Made by a program: the position numbers and the translations under genes
Notes under the pieces: model-generated
What the model saw: the letters and a program-made list of their open reading frames with translations, nothing else
Database searches by the model: none
Told to the model about the DNA's origin: nothing
Assembly: GCA_028015205.1 (NCBI GenBank)
Contig: CM051514.1
Span: 33,992,150-34,056,149 of the forward strand
DNA from: Mytilisepta virgata
Lineage: Eukaryota; Mollusca; Bivalvia; Mytilida; Mytilidae
DNA: 64,000 nt
Direction: 5' to 3'
Part shown: one piece after another, positions 43,871 to 56,307 of the stretch
Layout of the letters: each line of letters begins with the position of its first letter
Numbering within the stretch: the stretch's first letter is position 1

Positions 43871-46560
43871 CCTGCACCTCCGATGCGGTTCCCTAATAAT
43901 ATTTATATCTATTTTTATTTAGGAATTAATGTCATTTGTAAAACGAAATACGATTTTATATTTTATTCTAATCTCTGAAGAGTTGCGGTTTCAATTAAAC
44001 TACATGAATATATGTGTGTATATACATTTGTAACACTAGTGGTATACCGGATTAAATATGTTGAATAGGGCGACATAAACTTCATTGTCGGACTATACGA
44101 ATGAACACAGCTACACAGTGCTATCTAAGTTGAGTGGTTTTTTCTTTGTAATTGTTCTAGCTTACGATCACCTTGTCCTTAATAATACTCTACTGGATGT
44201 TATCGTATTCTTATATACAACAGAGATTGATACACGTGAAACCGGTTTATAAATTCGCCACTGCTTAGCGTCGGTTTTGTATTTCGTCCACGCGATTTTC
44301 TAATAAAAAAGTATCACAAAGTACCGAAATAAATATGTGATCTTTTTATTTATTTGCGTGTAATTATTTAACTTATGTGCTAACCTTTATTTGAATATGT
44401 AATGATTTACTTCTTAAAATCAAGTATAACCAATAGCATTAGAGAATATTTCAATTGATTCCCTGCTACTAAATCCTGAGTAAACGGTTAATGTTTTCCA
44501 AATGCATTCACTCAGGTTACAATATCTAAATTTTCAGAGAGTAAACAAATTTATTTAAGGATTGATTGAAATTTTGTTTCAGTCTACGAAGAAATAACCT
44601 TAACCACGTGGTGCACACCGTGTGCATTGAAGTTATTTTGAATAAACTGAAAACAACATTACAGTCAATCCTTATAATTTAATTAATTCCAACGGTTGTT
44701 TTGACGTCTAAAACGTTGGGATTCCCTTTCATGACGTCATAGTAGAAAAGATAATCTAGTCTATGATATGAATGACGAACAAATTTTGACCAATCAAATG
44801 ACGCGTAACATCCGATATTAAATTATAAAACAATGAATTATTATGAATGTTAGATGTATATATTAAAATATACTTGCATGTCTTTTATGAGTGTGATACC
44901 AAATATTTCGAAATGTTATATCTTGATGCATAAAAAATTTGGTGTTAGTTTATCCTAAGAAAAGGGGACAGTTGGATTGTAATATACTTAATTTTGATGA
45001 GAGAGGAGAATTATTTTGTTGATTATTATGTCATATATTGTCACAGACGACATTTTATAATGTTTAATATATACATGATATATTTCCTCGATAGGCACAG
45101 GTTGTCGCCAGAGACAATATACTCATGTATATGGTATAACTACTACCATAAATTAGAATACCTAAAATCTACATTAAGAGACAAATGTGCGTCAAAGATT
45201 TTATATACAGCAGAGACGTTAGGGACGCATATTTTATGTGTGTTCTTTCAGTGAAAGAATGACTATTGCTTCAAAACATCGGGTATCCTTTCACTAAGAA
45301 ATCACCGTATATCACAAATCTTAATTTAAGTAATTTTCTGCTTTAACGACGAAAATATATGTAAGACAATCTATTGAAAAATTGGGCCTTCAACTTCTTC
45401 ACACACTGCTGTCAATTCAAGTAACGAAATATAACAGATAATTATGTAAAATTGAAGTGTAGAATACTTACAAAGTTGTACCAGCGCTACTTTAGAAGAG
45501 TACCACCATATTAATATGAAATTCATGCATTTAAAAGTGAACTCTTTGTTATGGGGAAGGGACTCCTATTTGTAGTATAAAATTTGAAGCCTATGGTATT
45601 CTGACCTCCCTATTATTCAAAATACCCCTCATTCTGTATCGTAATAAGTGTAATATAACTGTAAACAAATCTGACCTTTTTTAGTATAAGAGGGATAAAA
45701 AACTAATGTGTGGTTACTATACATTGCACTTAAAAATTAAACTACATGTAATCCAAGCAACACTGGTACATAAAATAAAAATGAGCGAAAGACAACCACG
45801 GCAATGACTTTAACGTTACTACATTTTTATTTGTCATTTAATGAAATTGGTTATGAATGTATTTTATGTGTTAACTTATCCAAAGTTTCACTATCATAAA
45901 TATATATGCGCATTGATTGCACAATTTTGTTTGTGTTTTTCTGATTTAAAATTTTTATTTTAGAATTTGGATTGCTGACCTAAATATATTGAGTGTTGAA
46001 CTGGAGATAATGAATCTCGAATATTATATGGCCCTTTCGTACTACATAACATTTACTACTATTTATATGATAATTTCTAACTTCATCATATACATTAATA
46101 TTAGCTTTTACTAACGACAATGTACATGTATGCTGTGGCCATTGGCATAAATTATTGCTAGCGACAATATATGCCGTGGCATGAGGTATCTGTAAGTTAC
46201 GGGTAATAATGTAATTTCAAAAAGTAAAAAATAAAAAAAAAAAACATTAAGCATTAAAGATGAAATTCCTAGAATGTAGATAAGACTGCACAGAAATTTA
46301 TTTTAATAGACAAAGACTGATTAATTGATTAAATATTGGTTAACGGTCACTGGCAATTATTATATGCACAATAGTAGCACGGCAAAAATGATTTTTGTTT
46401 TCAACTGTCTGATTATATAATGAAATATTTGATACTCCATACGTTTACAGAAGATAATATAAGGTCGACATGAATGACGAAAAAAAAGATATACATGAAC
46501 GGGTGTTCAAATGGAAGTCTTGACGTCTCTACTGAGAGGTAGATGTGTGATGTAAATTGA
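43871..46560. other. Intron; no gene seen
   Basis: AT-rich. Contains TGACGTCTAAAACGTTGGGA and TTCATGACGTCATAGTAG at about 44700-44750, probably part of another interspersed repeat. No exon fits the phase chain. Confidence 0.4.
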
Positions 46561-46564
46561 TGAC

Positions 46565-46902
46565 AAACACCTTTCTACACAGCATTTGACGTCACTCCCA
46601 GAGTTTACTGCGTGTTCACATTGCTGATGCTTTAGTTTCTGTACTGTCTTGTTGAATTCTGTCTAGTTTGTTATTCCCTTAGTGCTGATATTTCGATACT
46701 AGCCCATTATTGATAATTAAAATTTACTGTTAAGGAGTATCTCCCTCGTGCATAGCACTTTCCTTAGATGGTTTGGCTTTACTTCGTTTGGTCGTTTTTG
46801 CATTTTTGCATACGCTTTTCAACTGTTTGGGTTGTTTTGGTTTTTAAACCTTTTAGACCTTGCACACAACTGATGCGTCGTAAATCGACAAAATGTTCAT
46901 AA
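46565..46902 (+). repeat. Penelope-type 3' UTR fragment followed by dispersed repeat
   Basis: TTGCTGATGCTTTAGTTTCT, GTACTGTCTTGTTGAATTCT at about 46620-46660 resembles the 31.4-kb UTR. Then GGAGTATCTCCCTCGTGCAT (46735) to the CGTAAATCGACAAAATG block (46875) is a copy of the 1774-2293 family. Confidence 0.5.
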
Positions 46903-47060
46903 TAAAATAACAATCCAAAGATACTAATATTAGATATAGTAAATTTACACTATGCTGTATACGACGCATTTCAAGGAGTTACCTCTCATCAGCAGCATTA
47001 AAACCGAAACATTTGGAAGACCAAAAACCAAATTTATATTAAACAAGAAGTACTCATAAC
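46903..47060 (-). repeat. Inverted copy of the 29.6-30.0 kb direct repeat
   Basis: AACAATCCAAAGATACTAAT, TACACTATGCTGTATACGAC, CATTTCAAGGAGTTACCTCT and GAAACATTTGGAAGACCAAA reverse-complement the phrases at 29935-30054. Confidence 0.7.
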
Positions 47061-47487
47061 CAAAACGTCAAAATTATCAAAGAATTGTATTTATCCATGT
47101 ATCCTTGTGACATTTGTCTATTATGTTCTGTTATCATGAGTTTGTCTGGCCTTTCGATGTCGATCTGACAGACTAATCCAGCTGTTTTTTGCTTCTACAT
47201 TCTTTTACCGACATTTAATGTATCATGTGCATCAATGTGCGTATTAGAGTTATTGAATATTCTATCAGAGCATGTGATGGACATAGTTCTTCGATTTACG
47301 AATTAAATACCGAATTTTTTTTAAAGCCGAAGCATTCACCCAAAATATTTTATTGCCAAAATTATTCAAAAGGCTTAAGCCAAAAACATTGAAAAACAGA
47401 GCTATACGAGAGATAGTGAATCCTTAAATTTTAAGAATTTTTTTTTTAAAGAACTGCCAATTAATTGTTTTCAAAATTAATTTATAG

Positions 47488-47634
47488 TTTGTCCGAAGAT
47501 TGCAAATTGTAATCACAGAAGATGTAACAATACGGCTGATAATTACTGCGAGTGGTGTAAATATGAAATAAAAGACAAACCATACTGGAGAGCTTATTCA
47601 AGACACAAAGATGGCCAGATGAAACAATGCCACA
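47488..47634 (+). CDS. Cysteine-rich exon between module 2 and the EGF domain
   Basis: 147 bases, TTAATTTATAG acceptor, GTAAGC donor, phase 1-1. Reads ICPKIANCNHRRCNNTADNY, then CEWCKYEI and, after a charged stretch (WRAYSRHKDGQMKQ), a last Cys. Six cysteines with C-x5-C-x4-C-x7-C-x2-C spacing: an EGF-like variant with a long tail. Joins in phase on both sides. Confidence 0.75.
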
Positions 47635-48370
47635 GTAAGCTGCCATAAACTCATTAAAATATTTTGATACTTGTTATAAATAATACATAGTGAAACTGAT
47701 CAAATTAATGGCCACATAATCATGTTTCCTTCAGTAATATTTGTTTTCCATTTTTATGGTACATGTACCTGAGTTTTATAAATACATTGAAATTCAATAT
47801 GAAAATAAACAAGACAGGAAATATTCCTAAATGGTCTAAAGTCACATAAAATGTACACTAAGGAATAAATAGCAATTAAGGGTTGCCGATGAAGCATTCG
47901 AGAAAAGCGACAGCCCATACTATAGCTACTAATATACTTCACATATTTGTATCATAATTCAAAAACGTCCCTGAAAAAAAAGTTCTGGTTTGGATTAGGA
48001 TCACGCTAAATGCAGATATGTTTATAAAATCTACCCCACCCAAAGAAATATTGATTCCATACAAATAAGAAAAAACATAAAAACCAGTCAAATAAAGTAC
48101 TTAATTCGAAAGGTGTGATACACTCGCTATTAAATGCATACGACACAGTTGTCCAGTATTACACTAAACAAGCCAAAAATACACTTTCTATATCATAATA
48201 TTGTAACCAAAGTCCAGGACTAACACATAAAATGGAAAATGAAAGGAAACCAAAAAAAAAAAAAACACTGAGATTTACATGTTTCAGTCTAAAATTTTTT
48301 TCTGTACCCTTTCGCCATATAACTTATGAATTTGTATTTATTATGAAACAGAGAAAGAAGCCCAAGTAAG
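47635..48370. other. Intron; nothing supported
   Basis: AT-rich sequence only, with an A run at about 48253-48265. Confidence 0.4.
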
Positions 48371-48432
48371 GAATGTTTCCAATTTTTGAACAGGTTATTG
48401 AAGTATAACCTGTTCAAAAATTGGAAACATTC
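48371..48432. repeat. Perfect inverted repeat, 28-bp arms, 6-base loop
   Basis: Arms 48371-48398 and 48405-48432 are exact reverse complements (left arm starts GAATGTTTCCAATTTTTGAA); the loop is TGAAGT. A second short palindrome (GGTTATACAGTATAACC) using the same GGTTATA word is at about 48558. Probably a tiny foldback element, possibly a small-RNA hairpin. Confidence 0.95.
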
Positions 48433-48928
48433 ATTATAATTTAATTTCCAAACAGAATTACAACGATGCTTCGATTGAAGAATCAATAATGACATTGGGC
48501 TATTTGAATTTTCAAGTGGCGGATTAATCCGTTGGTGATGCCAGAAGACCAAACCAGGTTATACAGTATAACCAATTTTGATCTATGCTGTTCAGCCAAT
48601 TAAAATTCAGTATTCAAATCAAATTAAATTAAATTATTACACATGTTTTCCTTCATATTTTATCAACAATTGATTCATAAGAAAAGAGCAAGTATTTCTT
48701 TCTAAAATGCATAAACCCAAGCAATTTCTATAATAATCATATAATTTTATATATACACGTGTACAAATAGGACAGGTGTTTGTACATAAGGTTTTATACT
48801 TTGGAGCAGTTTATACCATAGAAAATTTTCCGAAAGTTAAAAACAAATTCTACAATACTACTTTCGATGTATCTAGTATTGCTTTCAAAATAAGTTTAAC
48901 GTTTTGTATACTGAATTTGTTATTACAG

Positions 48929-49042
48929 AAACATGTTCCTGGAGACCAGATAGCACACGTTGTTACCCTGGTAACTGTACTGATGAAGTTGTAGAATCAT
49001 GTGTCTGTACTGAAGGATTTGGCGGGGATCAATGTGACAGAA
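48929..49042 (+). CDS. EGF domain exon
   Basis: 114 bases, TTTGTTATTACAG acceptor, AGAA|GTAAGT donor, phase 1-1. Reads KTCSWRPDSTRCYPGNC, then ESCVCTEGFGGDQCDR. Cysteine pattern C-x8-C-x4-C-x7-C-x-C-x8-C with the C-x-C-x-x-G-F-G-G-x-x-C end is a classic EGF-like domain. No calcium-binding consensus (no D-x-D/N-E at the start). Confidence 0.9.
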
Positions 49043-49652
49043 GTAAGTAAAATCAAGAAATAAGTAACTGTATGCTGTAAAGGAAATGGAACCTTTGATT
49101 ATGTCTCTTTTCAACAACGATTATCTAATGTCAGAACTTTTAACGAAATTTGTGCACTTGCACTGGCTTAAATTAAAATTTGAATAAAACGATTTAGAAT
49201 TATACCATTTTTCAACTTTGCAACCAAAAATTACAAAAGTTGGTATAATGATTATTACATAGATTTTGATTATTTAAATATGAAAATTCTGTAGACCAAG
49301 GAAAGCATGTCAATAGTGGAATTATCATGCCATTTTTTCTAAGAAACAATATCTAAAATAAACCCCTTAATTTTTTCTGAATCATTTTTATAATTTTAGG
49401 TTGTATTTTCCAATATTATCTAATACATTTTCTTTGTCTCTTGATTTTCTAGGCTGTCACTATAGCGATTTAACTTATTGTCCTTGTTTTTGTCTAGTGT
49501 ATTTATAATTCATTATCATTTTAAGAAGTCATTGTCAAACTTTATTCCCTTCAGAGATTTTTAATTATCAATACAAAGAAATTTTATTCCATTCTTTTAA
49601 ATATTTTAAATAATTTTTGATAATTTTTATACCATTTATGTATTTTTAACAG

Positions 49653-49925
49653 TTACAGAAGAAACTTCGATTCTATATGCAGAGATAAAGCTTCACACTC
49701 CAACAAATGAAATTTTAACCTTACCTGCAGATCCAAATTATCCAGGGAGCGAACCTATCAAATTTACAAAAAATGCAAATTTCACTGAAGCTGAAATTGA
49801 ATTCCATGCCAAGTATGTTGCATCGGGGACGCCTCCAGCTCATGACCGCGACGGAGAAAAACATTACGTTACAGATTTTAGACACGGAATAATACATGGA
49901 TACATTACAATAGACTATTTAAGAT
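49653..49925 (+). CDS. Extracellular module exon after EGF
   Basis: 273 bases, TATTTTTAACAG acceptor, GTGAGT donor, phase 1-1; 91 residues starting ITEETSILYAEIKLHTPTNE and including ANFTEAEIEFHAKYV and HGIIHGYITIDYL. Alternating hydrophobics suggest a beta-sandwich. No Cys. Two N-glycosylation-type sites are not evident except ANFT. I do not recognise the domain. Confidence 0.75.
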
Positions 49926-50552
49926 GTGAGTCTCATTGATGTTAATTGAAGCTGAAGAATTATCAGAAAATAAAAATTCGGGATTTTTTTTTTATTATTA
50001 TCCTAATGAATGTTGCTATTTTACACACTAACATTTGGTCTCCACCTTACCATATTTAAGATGGAGCTATGGTTTATTTTCATTTGGCTAATGATAAACC
50101 GCGATTTTAATTGTTGTGGAAAGTGTTACATGTAGTATGGAAACTGCCGGACGTTCCAAGAGTTTTTCGTTGATTGAAATAAATTAAGAGACGAGTGAAT
50201 ATTATTACATAATTTCCCTTTTAAACATTTTAAAAATGTTAAGACGTTAATTATAACTAGAGGAGTCCAGGGGCCTGTATCGCTCACTTGATATTTCCAT
50301 TTGTTCACTGCTAAAGGACCTTCAGATAAACATCCATGCTTTGTTTGGTTTCAGTCTATTCAGTAATTTTCAAGAAGAAGCCGTTTATATGTAATTCCCA
50401 TGGGGTCCTATGTTAAACCAAGTCTTCCGTCTTGAACGTAAGTAAATGTACTTGGCGAATAAGTGCTATGGTGACAGAAAGGTCACGACTTACCGTTTTT
50501 AAGTTACTTGCAAGTGTATAATATAGTTATAAAATGAATTATTTCACGATAG

Positions 50553-50694
50553 ATACACCAGGAGAAAATGATACACAATTACAGTATAGTTGTCCTGGAA
50601 ATGAAGATAAACCGATCAACGTTAATTACAACTGTTCGAGACTTAGAACTAACAGCAGCCAGATCATTCTGCCAATATTTAAACATGGTGACCA
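50553..50694 (+). CDS. Extracellular exon with Cys pair and N-glycosylation sites
   Basis: 142 bases, TTCACGATAG acceptor, GTAAGT donor, phase 1 in and 2 out. Reads YTPGENDTQLQYSCPGNEDK, then INVNYNCSRLRTNSSQI. Potential N-glycosylation at NDT, NCS and NSS. Joins exactly to the exon at 53459. Confidence 0.7.
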
Positions 50695-51800
50695 GTAAGT
50701 ATTGTCAGTGTTTTGTTTGTTGGGTTAGCCAAACGACTGAGGGTTTTAAAAGAACGAAACCACAAAAATATACGTATATGCAAGTGATAGATTGGTCCTA
50801 GTGAAATAAGTCTGGTTGGACTAATGTTCCTAGGGAAATAGATCCATGGTGTCAAATTTTCCTAGTAAAATCATTCCAGTCATTAGTTATTTTAGTCCTA
50901 GGGTCAATTTTACTAGGAAAAATTGTTGGAAAAAAATAACAAGAAACTCTAGTCCATCTTAAGTATTATAGTAGTCTCAGGTATTCTGAGAGAAATAAAA
51001 AAGCAAATACTTCTAAAAGATGATATATTGTGGAAAATGAATATTAAGGAAAAATGGAATTTATTACAGATAAAGATAATATTCACTTTAAATTGAATGG
51101 ATAGAAATTAACAAAAATTTACTAGGAAAATAGATCCATCCAGCAGAGATATAATTATTAAATAATATTATTATATTGATTATTGATTTATATATTTTTC
51201 CTATTTTTATTGCCTTATATTCTAGCTAATGTTATGTTGATAATATCTTTTACTTTATTATAAAAAGTACTCACTACAAAAGTCTTAAATACTTTGTCGT
51301 GAACAAATTTCACTCCTGCCTTTAAAATTCAGTTGAAAAAGAAAATGATCTATTGGCATTATATGGAAATGGAGCAAGAGGAATATGATGCAATTTCTTG
51401 GTATTTACAAGAAAAAAAAATACATTGTTTCAAAAAACTGAAAATGAAAAAAGGATTATCCGAAAAAAGGTTACAAATTGTTCCCTTGATAATGGAATTT
51501 TGTTTTATGTGAAAGAACGGTTTCCCAGGAATATTTGTTCGACATGATTATTACTGGGAAAATGTTCTGGACTAATATTAAGTAAAATTTATCCATTGTC
51601 TTCTTTTCATGAAAAAAAATCCATCGGAATTATTTACCTAGTAAAAATAATCTGGCGGACTAATTTTACTGATGGACTTATTTTACTGTTACATATACAC
51701 CTTGACAAAGATTTACCCCGAAGTCATTTCTAAAACTGTTACACTATCACGATTATTGGTTATTTTTGTGTGTTATGGTAATTGATTTTTTTTTATAAAA
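50695..51800. other. Intron; tract of ACTAGGAAA-type words
   Basis: Repeats of TTTTACTAGGAAA / CCTAGTAAA and GACTAATTTTACT between about 50800 and 51690, a diffuse degenerate repeat. No exon. Confidence 0.45.
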
Positions 51801-51829
51801 TCCGCACAGAAAAGTACCTGTAATTGAGT

Positions 51830-53060
51830 TCTCATTTTCCCCGCACTTTGAAGAAGTTCGAGATATTGTTATCGCCCCGTCCGTCTGTCCGTCCGTCCGT
51901 CACATTTTCTTGTGACCTAAACTCATCGTTCATTTTTAAACTGATGCATTTAATTTCTATACAGTATTGTAACGTACTGTATGTAGATGCGCAAAAAGGT
52001 TTTAGAATTTGATTTTCAAAAACTGGGGCCCACAGCGGTCGAATTTCGAAAATTGGGAATTTAAGCTTGTTACCTAAACTCGTCTTTAATTTTGGACTTC
52101 ATGCATATAATTTCTATACAGTATTATCAGATACTGTATGTAGATGCGCAATAAGGTTTTATAATTTTGATTTTTAAAAAATGGGGCCCACAAGGGTTGA
52201 AATTTGAAAATTAGGAATTTAAGCTTGTGATCTATACTGTCATTTTTGACTTCTATACAGTATTGTCACATCCCGTATTAAGATGCACATCAAGGTTTTA
52301 GATTTTCAAAAATATGGGGCCATAGGGATCAAATTTTAAAAAAATTGTTAATTTAAGCTTGCGACCTAAACTCCTCTTTCATTTTTGAGTGCATGCACTA
52401 CATTTCTATACAGTTTTGTCTAATCCTGTTTGTAGATGCGCAATAAGGTTTTAGAATTAAGTTTTTTTTTAAAAAAAACCCCACAGGGATCAATTTTCAA
52501 AAATTGTGAATTTAAGCTCGTGACCTAAACTCATCTTTCATTTTTGATTTCATGCATTTAATTTATCTACAGTATTGTAACATATTGTATTTAGATGCGC
52601 ACTAAGGTCTTATAATTTTTATTTTGAAAAATTGGGGTCCACATGGGTCGAATTTCGAAAATTATGAATTTAAGCTTGTGACCTAAACCCCTCTTTCAAT
52701 TTTGACTTAATGCATTTAATTTCTATACAGTATTAAATGTCACATACTTTTTGTAGATGAGCAATAAGGTTTCCAAAAATTCTCAGAAGATTATAAAAAA
52801 TTGGGGCCTTAAGTGGTCGAATTTCAAAAACTGGGAATTTTAAGCTGGTGACTAAAACTCTTCTTTCAGTTTTCATTTTATACATTTTATTTCTATACAG
52901 TATTGTCATACACTGTATGCAGTATGATACACAGTAAGGTTTTAAAATTTTGATTTTCCAAAAATTGGACCCAATTTCAAAGATATGATTGTGAGAAAGG
53001 TGGACAGGGATACATCATGTGGGGAGTGCTGGGATAGCTGTCGTTTTTGACTGCCTCAAT
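51830..53060 (+). repeat. Tandem repeat, about seven 150-165-bp units (second copy of the 15.1-kb family)
   Basis: Head CGCACTTTGAAGAAGTTCGA, GATATTGTTATCGCC, CCGTCCGTCTGTCCGTCCGT. Unit markers GATGCGCAATAAGGTTTTA-like at about 51988, 52143, 52282, 52435, 52594, 52756 and 52925. Tail GTGCTGGGATAGCTGTCGTT. Same orientation and structure as 15110-16250, with more diverged units. Confidence 0.85.
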
Positions 53061-53458
53061 ATAGTTTAAGTTAACCCCAACCATTTTGACATTTATATAC
53101 TGTAAGACAAATAAGACATAAGATTACAAGATTACTTGAGGACTTGAAAAAGGAAACCAAAAAGACAGAAAAATGCATGTAAATAAACACATTAAAAAAT
53201 ACTTCAAAATACTTCAAAATTAAATGTTTTATACCTATAATTTTAGTAGATCTATTACAAGCAATCATAAACCTTCACAGAATTAGGAGATAATCAATTT
53301 TTTTATCTGCACAATTCATAAGTAGATTTAATGGTTGCAAATCGAGTTTTCTGGCGATGTATTTTGCTTTGGTTCCAATCCTGTTTTATTTTTGTATACC
53401 GGCAAGAAATATCTATGTATTTAAAAAATAAAGTAGTTTTGCATATGGTTTATCCTAG

Positions 53459-53672
53459 GTTGGTTTATACTTTAAAAGTGAGAAATGGTGGTTACTTAAC
53501 GTACATAAACAGAGAAACAAACACAACAATAAGATCATCATTAAAGGGTCTTACCTCAACCAGGAAGTATATTATACAATGGGATTACGTTAATCCTTAT
53601 TACATCTGCCTGGAAGACTTCGGGATTAATTGTACTGTTCCTCCATTAATATTGCAAGATTCAACTAACAAT
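53459..53672 (+). CDS. Extracellular beta-rich exon
   Basis: 214 bases, ATGGTTTATCCTAG acceptor, AAT|GTAAGT donor, phase 2 in and 0 out. Reads QLVYTLKVRNGGYLTYINRE, TNTTIRSSLKGLTSTRKY, then WDYVNPYYICLEDFGINC. Two Cys near the end; the strand pattern is Ig/FN3-like but no family is certain. The open frame runs without stop from 53331. Confidence 0.75.
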
Positions 53673-53699
53673 GTAAGTAAAAATATGTTGAATTAATCT

Positions 53700-53960
53700 T
53701 TAACATGGCAGGTGTCTTATAAGAGGCAGGAGGTGCTTACAAGTTTGGACCACCTGGGTGCACCCCCATGTTTTGGTTGTGTACACATTGCTCATCATTT
53801 TTAGATTTTTTTGTGTTTTGTTTCTGTTGTTTGTTCCTTCTCATCTTTTCCCATCTCGGTTTTGTCTTGTCCTATAATTTATGAACGTTAGATGGCCCTC
53901 CGGATTTTTCCCACTTAGTCTGTGGGAATCAGTAATTGCCGCATTTGAATAACTTATTCA
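53700..53960 (+). mobile_element. Penelope-type 3' UTR fragment
   Basis: TGTACACATTGCTCATCATT, TTTTGTTTCTGTTGTTTGTT, CATCTCGGTTTTGTCTTGTC and GGATTTTTCCCACTTAGTCT resemble the 31.4- and 58.1-kb UTR pieces. No coding part. Confidence 0.4.
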
Positions 53961-54721
53961 ACACACTAACCGAATTTCAATTGTTTTCCTGTGAAACTTA
54001 CTTGTTAATAGTGGCACAAATACGGTAACTAAATAAACATGAATATATCGCTTTCGTAACTCAAAAAACTTTCGAACTTTACATTTTTGAATTGGGAAAT
54101 ATTCCCCTTTTTTGGTGGGTATATTTCATAGATGATTTCCTTCTGTCGTCAACATGTCATGTGAATAGACCTGTCATACACATTACGGTAGTCATAAATT
54201 TTTTTTATCAGTAAAAAATTACAAACTTCCTATCTCAAAAGGATAGTTTTTGTCAGGTTTATAGTAATGGTAAAATGGAAACGTTTATTATTTGTTTAGA
54301 ATTGTTATGACGTTTTATGCTGAAATGAATTTCAAACTACCATAGCTAATGCCTTGGTCATGACCTAGGTAATCTTTTTTATCACACTTTAATTTGAGCT
54401 AGCTTTCAAATGACAACAGGCTTTTAAAGACCCCTTTTTCATCCCGTCTGTATGGAGTTTTTTAAATTCCTTTATTCTACTAAGAATTACTTTACTTGGC
54501 TGTCTTTCTTTCACAACTATCCTTATGATGGAGAGTTGATTACCCATAATTAATTTTATTCCTGCAGAATACAGTTGTCCTTTCCAATCCAGGATTGCGT
54601 ATTTTGAGTTGTTTTCTAACGAAACCTTACCTGCCATACGTTATGTTAATTTTGTAGTGCAATGTTTAGGGAATGTGTAAACAGTAGATAGAATTCAAAA
54701 TACATTATATTTTAATTACAG

Positions 54722-54877
54722 TCTGTAATACCTATATATTGGAAACAGTGGACAGATAATTTAGCTGGAGTAGAGTATTACGAATATGAAATCTTTGACT
54801 TAGAATATGATGGCACTTCACTTACGGAAGGGCGTCTACTAATCTCATCAGATCGGATACCATTTACAGAAACTCAG
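54722..54877 (+). CDS. Extracellular exon, FN3-like W..Y.Y.I pattern
   Basis: 156 bases, TTTTAATTACAG acceptor, CAG|GTAATT donor, phase 0-0. Reads SVIPIYWKQWTDNLAGVEYY, EYEIFDLEYDG, then RLLISSDRIPFTETQ. The 'W..F/W.D..(S)G...Y.Y.I' line is shared with the later exons at 57481 and 59436, so these are repeats of one module. Confidence 0.8.
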
Positions 54878-55371
54878 GTAATTAAAAACATTATCTATTA
54901 TATTGTCTATATGAAGAAATAATAAAATACTAATGAGTATCTCCCTCATGCACAGTTCTGCCCTCATTCCACTTGGGTATTACCAGCTCAGTTACGAGAA
55001 TTTTGATACTTTAATTCGTGAATTTAATATGTAGTGTTAAAAAACTTTAATTTCTTTTCTTAAAAAATAAAGAGCATTAGACAACGCTGATTGATAATGA
55101 TTAAAAAATCCGTTACTTATGAAAAGGTTCAAATTCTGTTATGTGTCGACATTTCAAGAGGAAGAAGAAAACATTATTCAAGTTCACATACAAATCTTAA
55201 TCATATGTTTCTTGAAAATAGGTTTCACATAGAAGATTTAAAAGATAACAAGTGCATTTAAGGAATATTATTAAAGAATCCTATTAGTTGATCTTATAAA
55301 TTACTTCAAGGCTGCAATACATGTCTAATCGATATATTTGTACGTTAATAGTGTACATGTGTTCTTTTCAG

Positions 55372-55551
55372 AATGACTTCAATGTGACTACCCCAGGAAT
55401 GTATTCGATAATTTTTACTGTGTTTGATAGAGCGGATAACCATAAATCCCACAGATCGGTCTTTTTGTATGATAACGAATCAATTGTGGACACTACGACA
55501 GGAACCCGGATCATCGTTACTGAAAGTACTCCTAACACAAATTATACATGG
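55372..55551 (+). CDS. Extracellular exon, second half of the repeated module
   Basis: 180 bases, GTGTTCTTTTCAG acceptor, TGG|GTAAGA donor, phase 0-0. Reads NDFNVTTPGMYSIIFTVFDR, ADNHKSHRSVFLYDN, TRIIVTESTPNTNYTW. The 'G.Y...V...D.A.N...S..V' pattern is the C-terminal half of an FN3/HYR-like sandwich (compare 61324). Glycosylation-type sites NVT, NES and NYT. Confidence 0.8.
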
Positions 55552-55744
55552 GTAAGAGTGTTTGACTGCAAATCTAACTTTAAATGGCTAACATTTGGTA
55601 ATATTTGGTTTTGACACACAAAAGGTAGACTCCCCTTGGGGAATAGAATAAATATGTACAAATTAATGTTCAGAAAGCTTCATTCATGAAAATTAAAACT
55701 TATGTATATAAAAATTTGTGACAGTACAATTATAAACTCTTCAA

Positions 55745-56007
55745 TCAAAAAGGATTTGTTCAGTTGGGGTTTAACGCCGTTTTCATCAAAATTGGCAGCG
55801 GCCAGTTTTTATTGGTGGAGGAAGCCGGAGTACCCGGAAATAACCACCGACCTTCAGTAGAAAAATTGGCAATCCTTGTCAATTAAGATTGGAGTCGAAA
55901 ACACCCCGCCAGAGGTGAGATTCGAACTCACAACCCCAGCGTTGACAGGTTAGTAGTCATTAGTAGTCATGACGAACTACCTAGACCACTCGGCCACCGA
56001 GCCCCCC
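55745..56007 (-). mobile_element. tRNA-derived SINE, minus strand
   Basis: On the minus strand from 56007: GGGGGCTCGGTGGCCGAGTG (A box, Leu/Ser-like) and TTGTGAGTTCGAATCTCACC (B box), then a body with CCGGGTACTCCGGCTTCCTC and GGCGTTAAACCCCAA. Between the boxes TTAGTAGTCA/TAGTAGTCATGA is locally duplicated. Widespread mollusc SINE style. Confidence 0.75.
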
Positions 56008-56138
56008 TCAATCACAAAGGCAAAAAAATGTTATTTGAAATATATAATACATGAACATATATTTTTAATGAACAAGGTGAGTCAAAACCTACATAAATTA
56101 CACTAATGCACTAAGTACTTCATCATATTTTTCGACAG

Positions 56139-56307
56139 GTTGTAGAAAATGTGAACGAGGTGACTGTTAACTGGTCTGGTAGATTTCGAAATGAAAGACA
56201 TCATATACAACACTGGTTGGAACAAATAGCACCTAATAAACATATTGATTCACTATATGATGACAGCTTTGGCATTAGAACTACTGATTGCGTTACAAAT
56301 GTTCAGG
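56139..56307 (+). CDS. Extracellular exon
   Basis: 169 bases, TATTTTTCGACAG acceptor, phase 0 in, donor GTATTC, phase 1 out. Reads VVENVNEVTVNWSGRFRNER, HHIQHWLEQIA, then FGIRTTDCVTNVQ. The donor is not optimal but both neighbouring phases require it. Confidence 0.7.
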
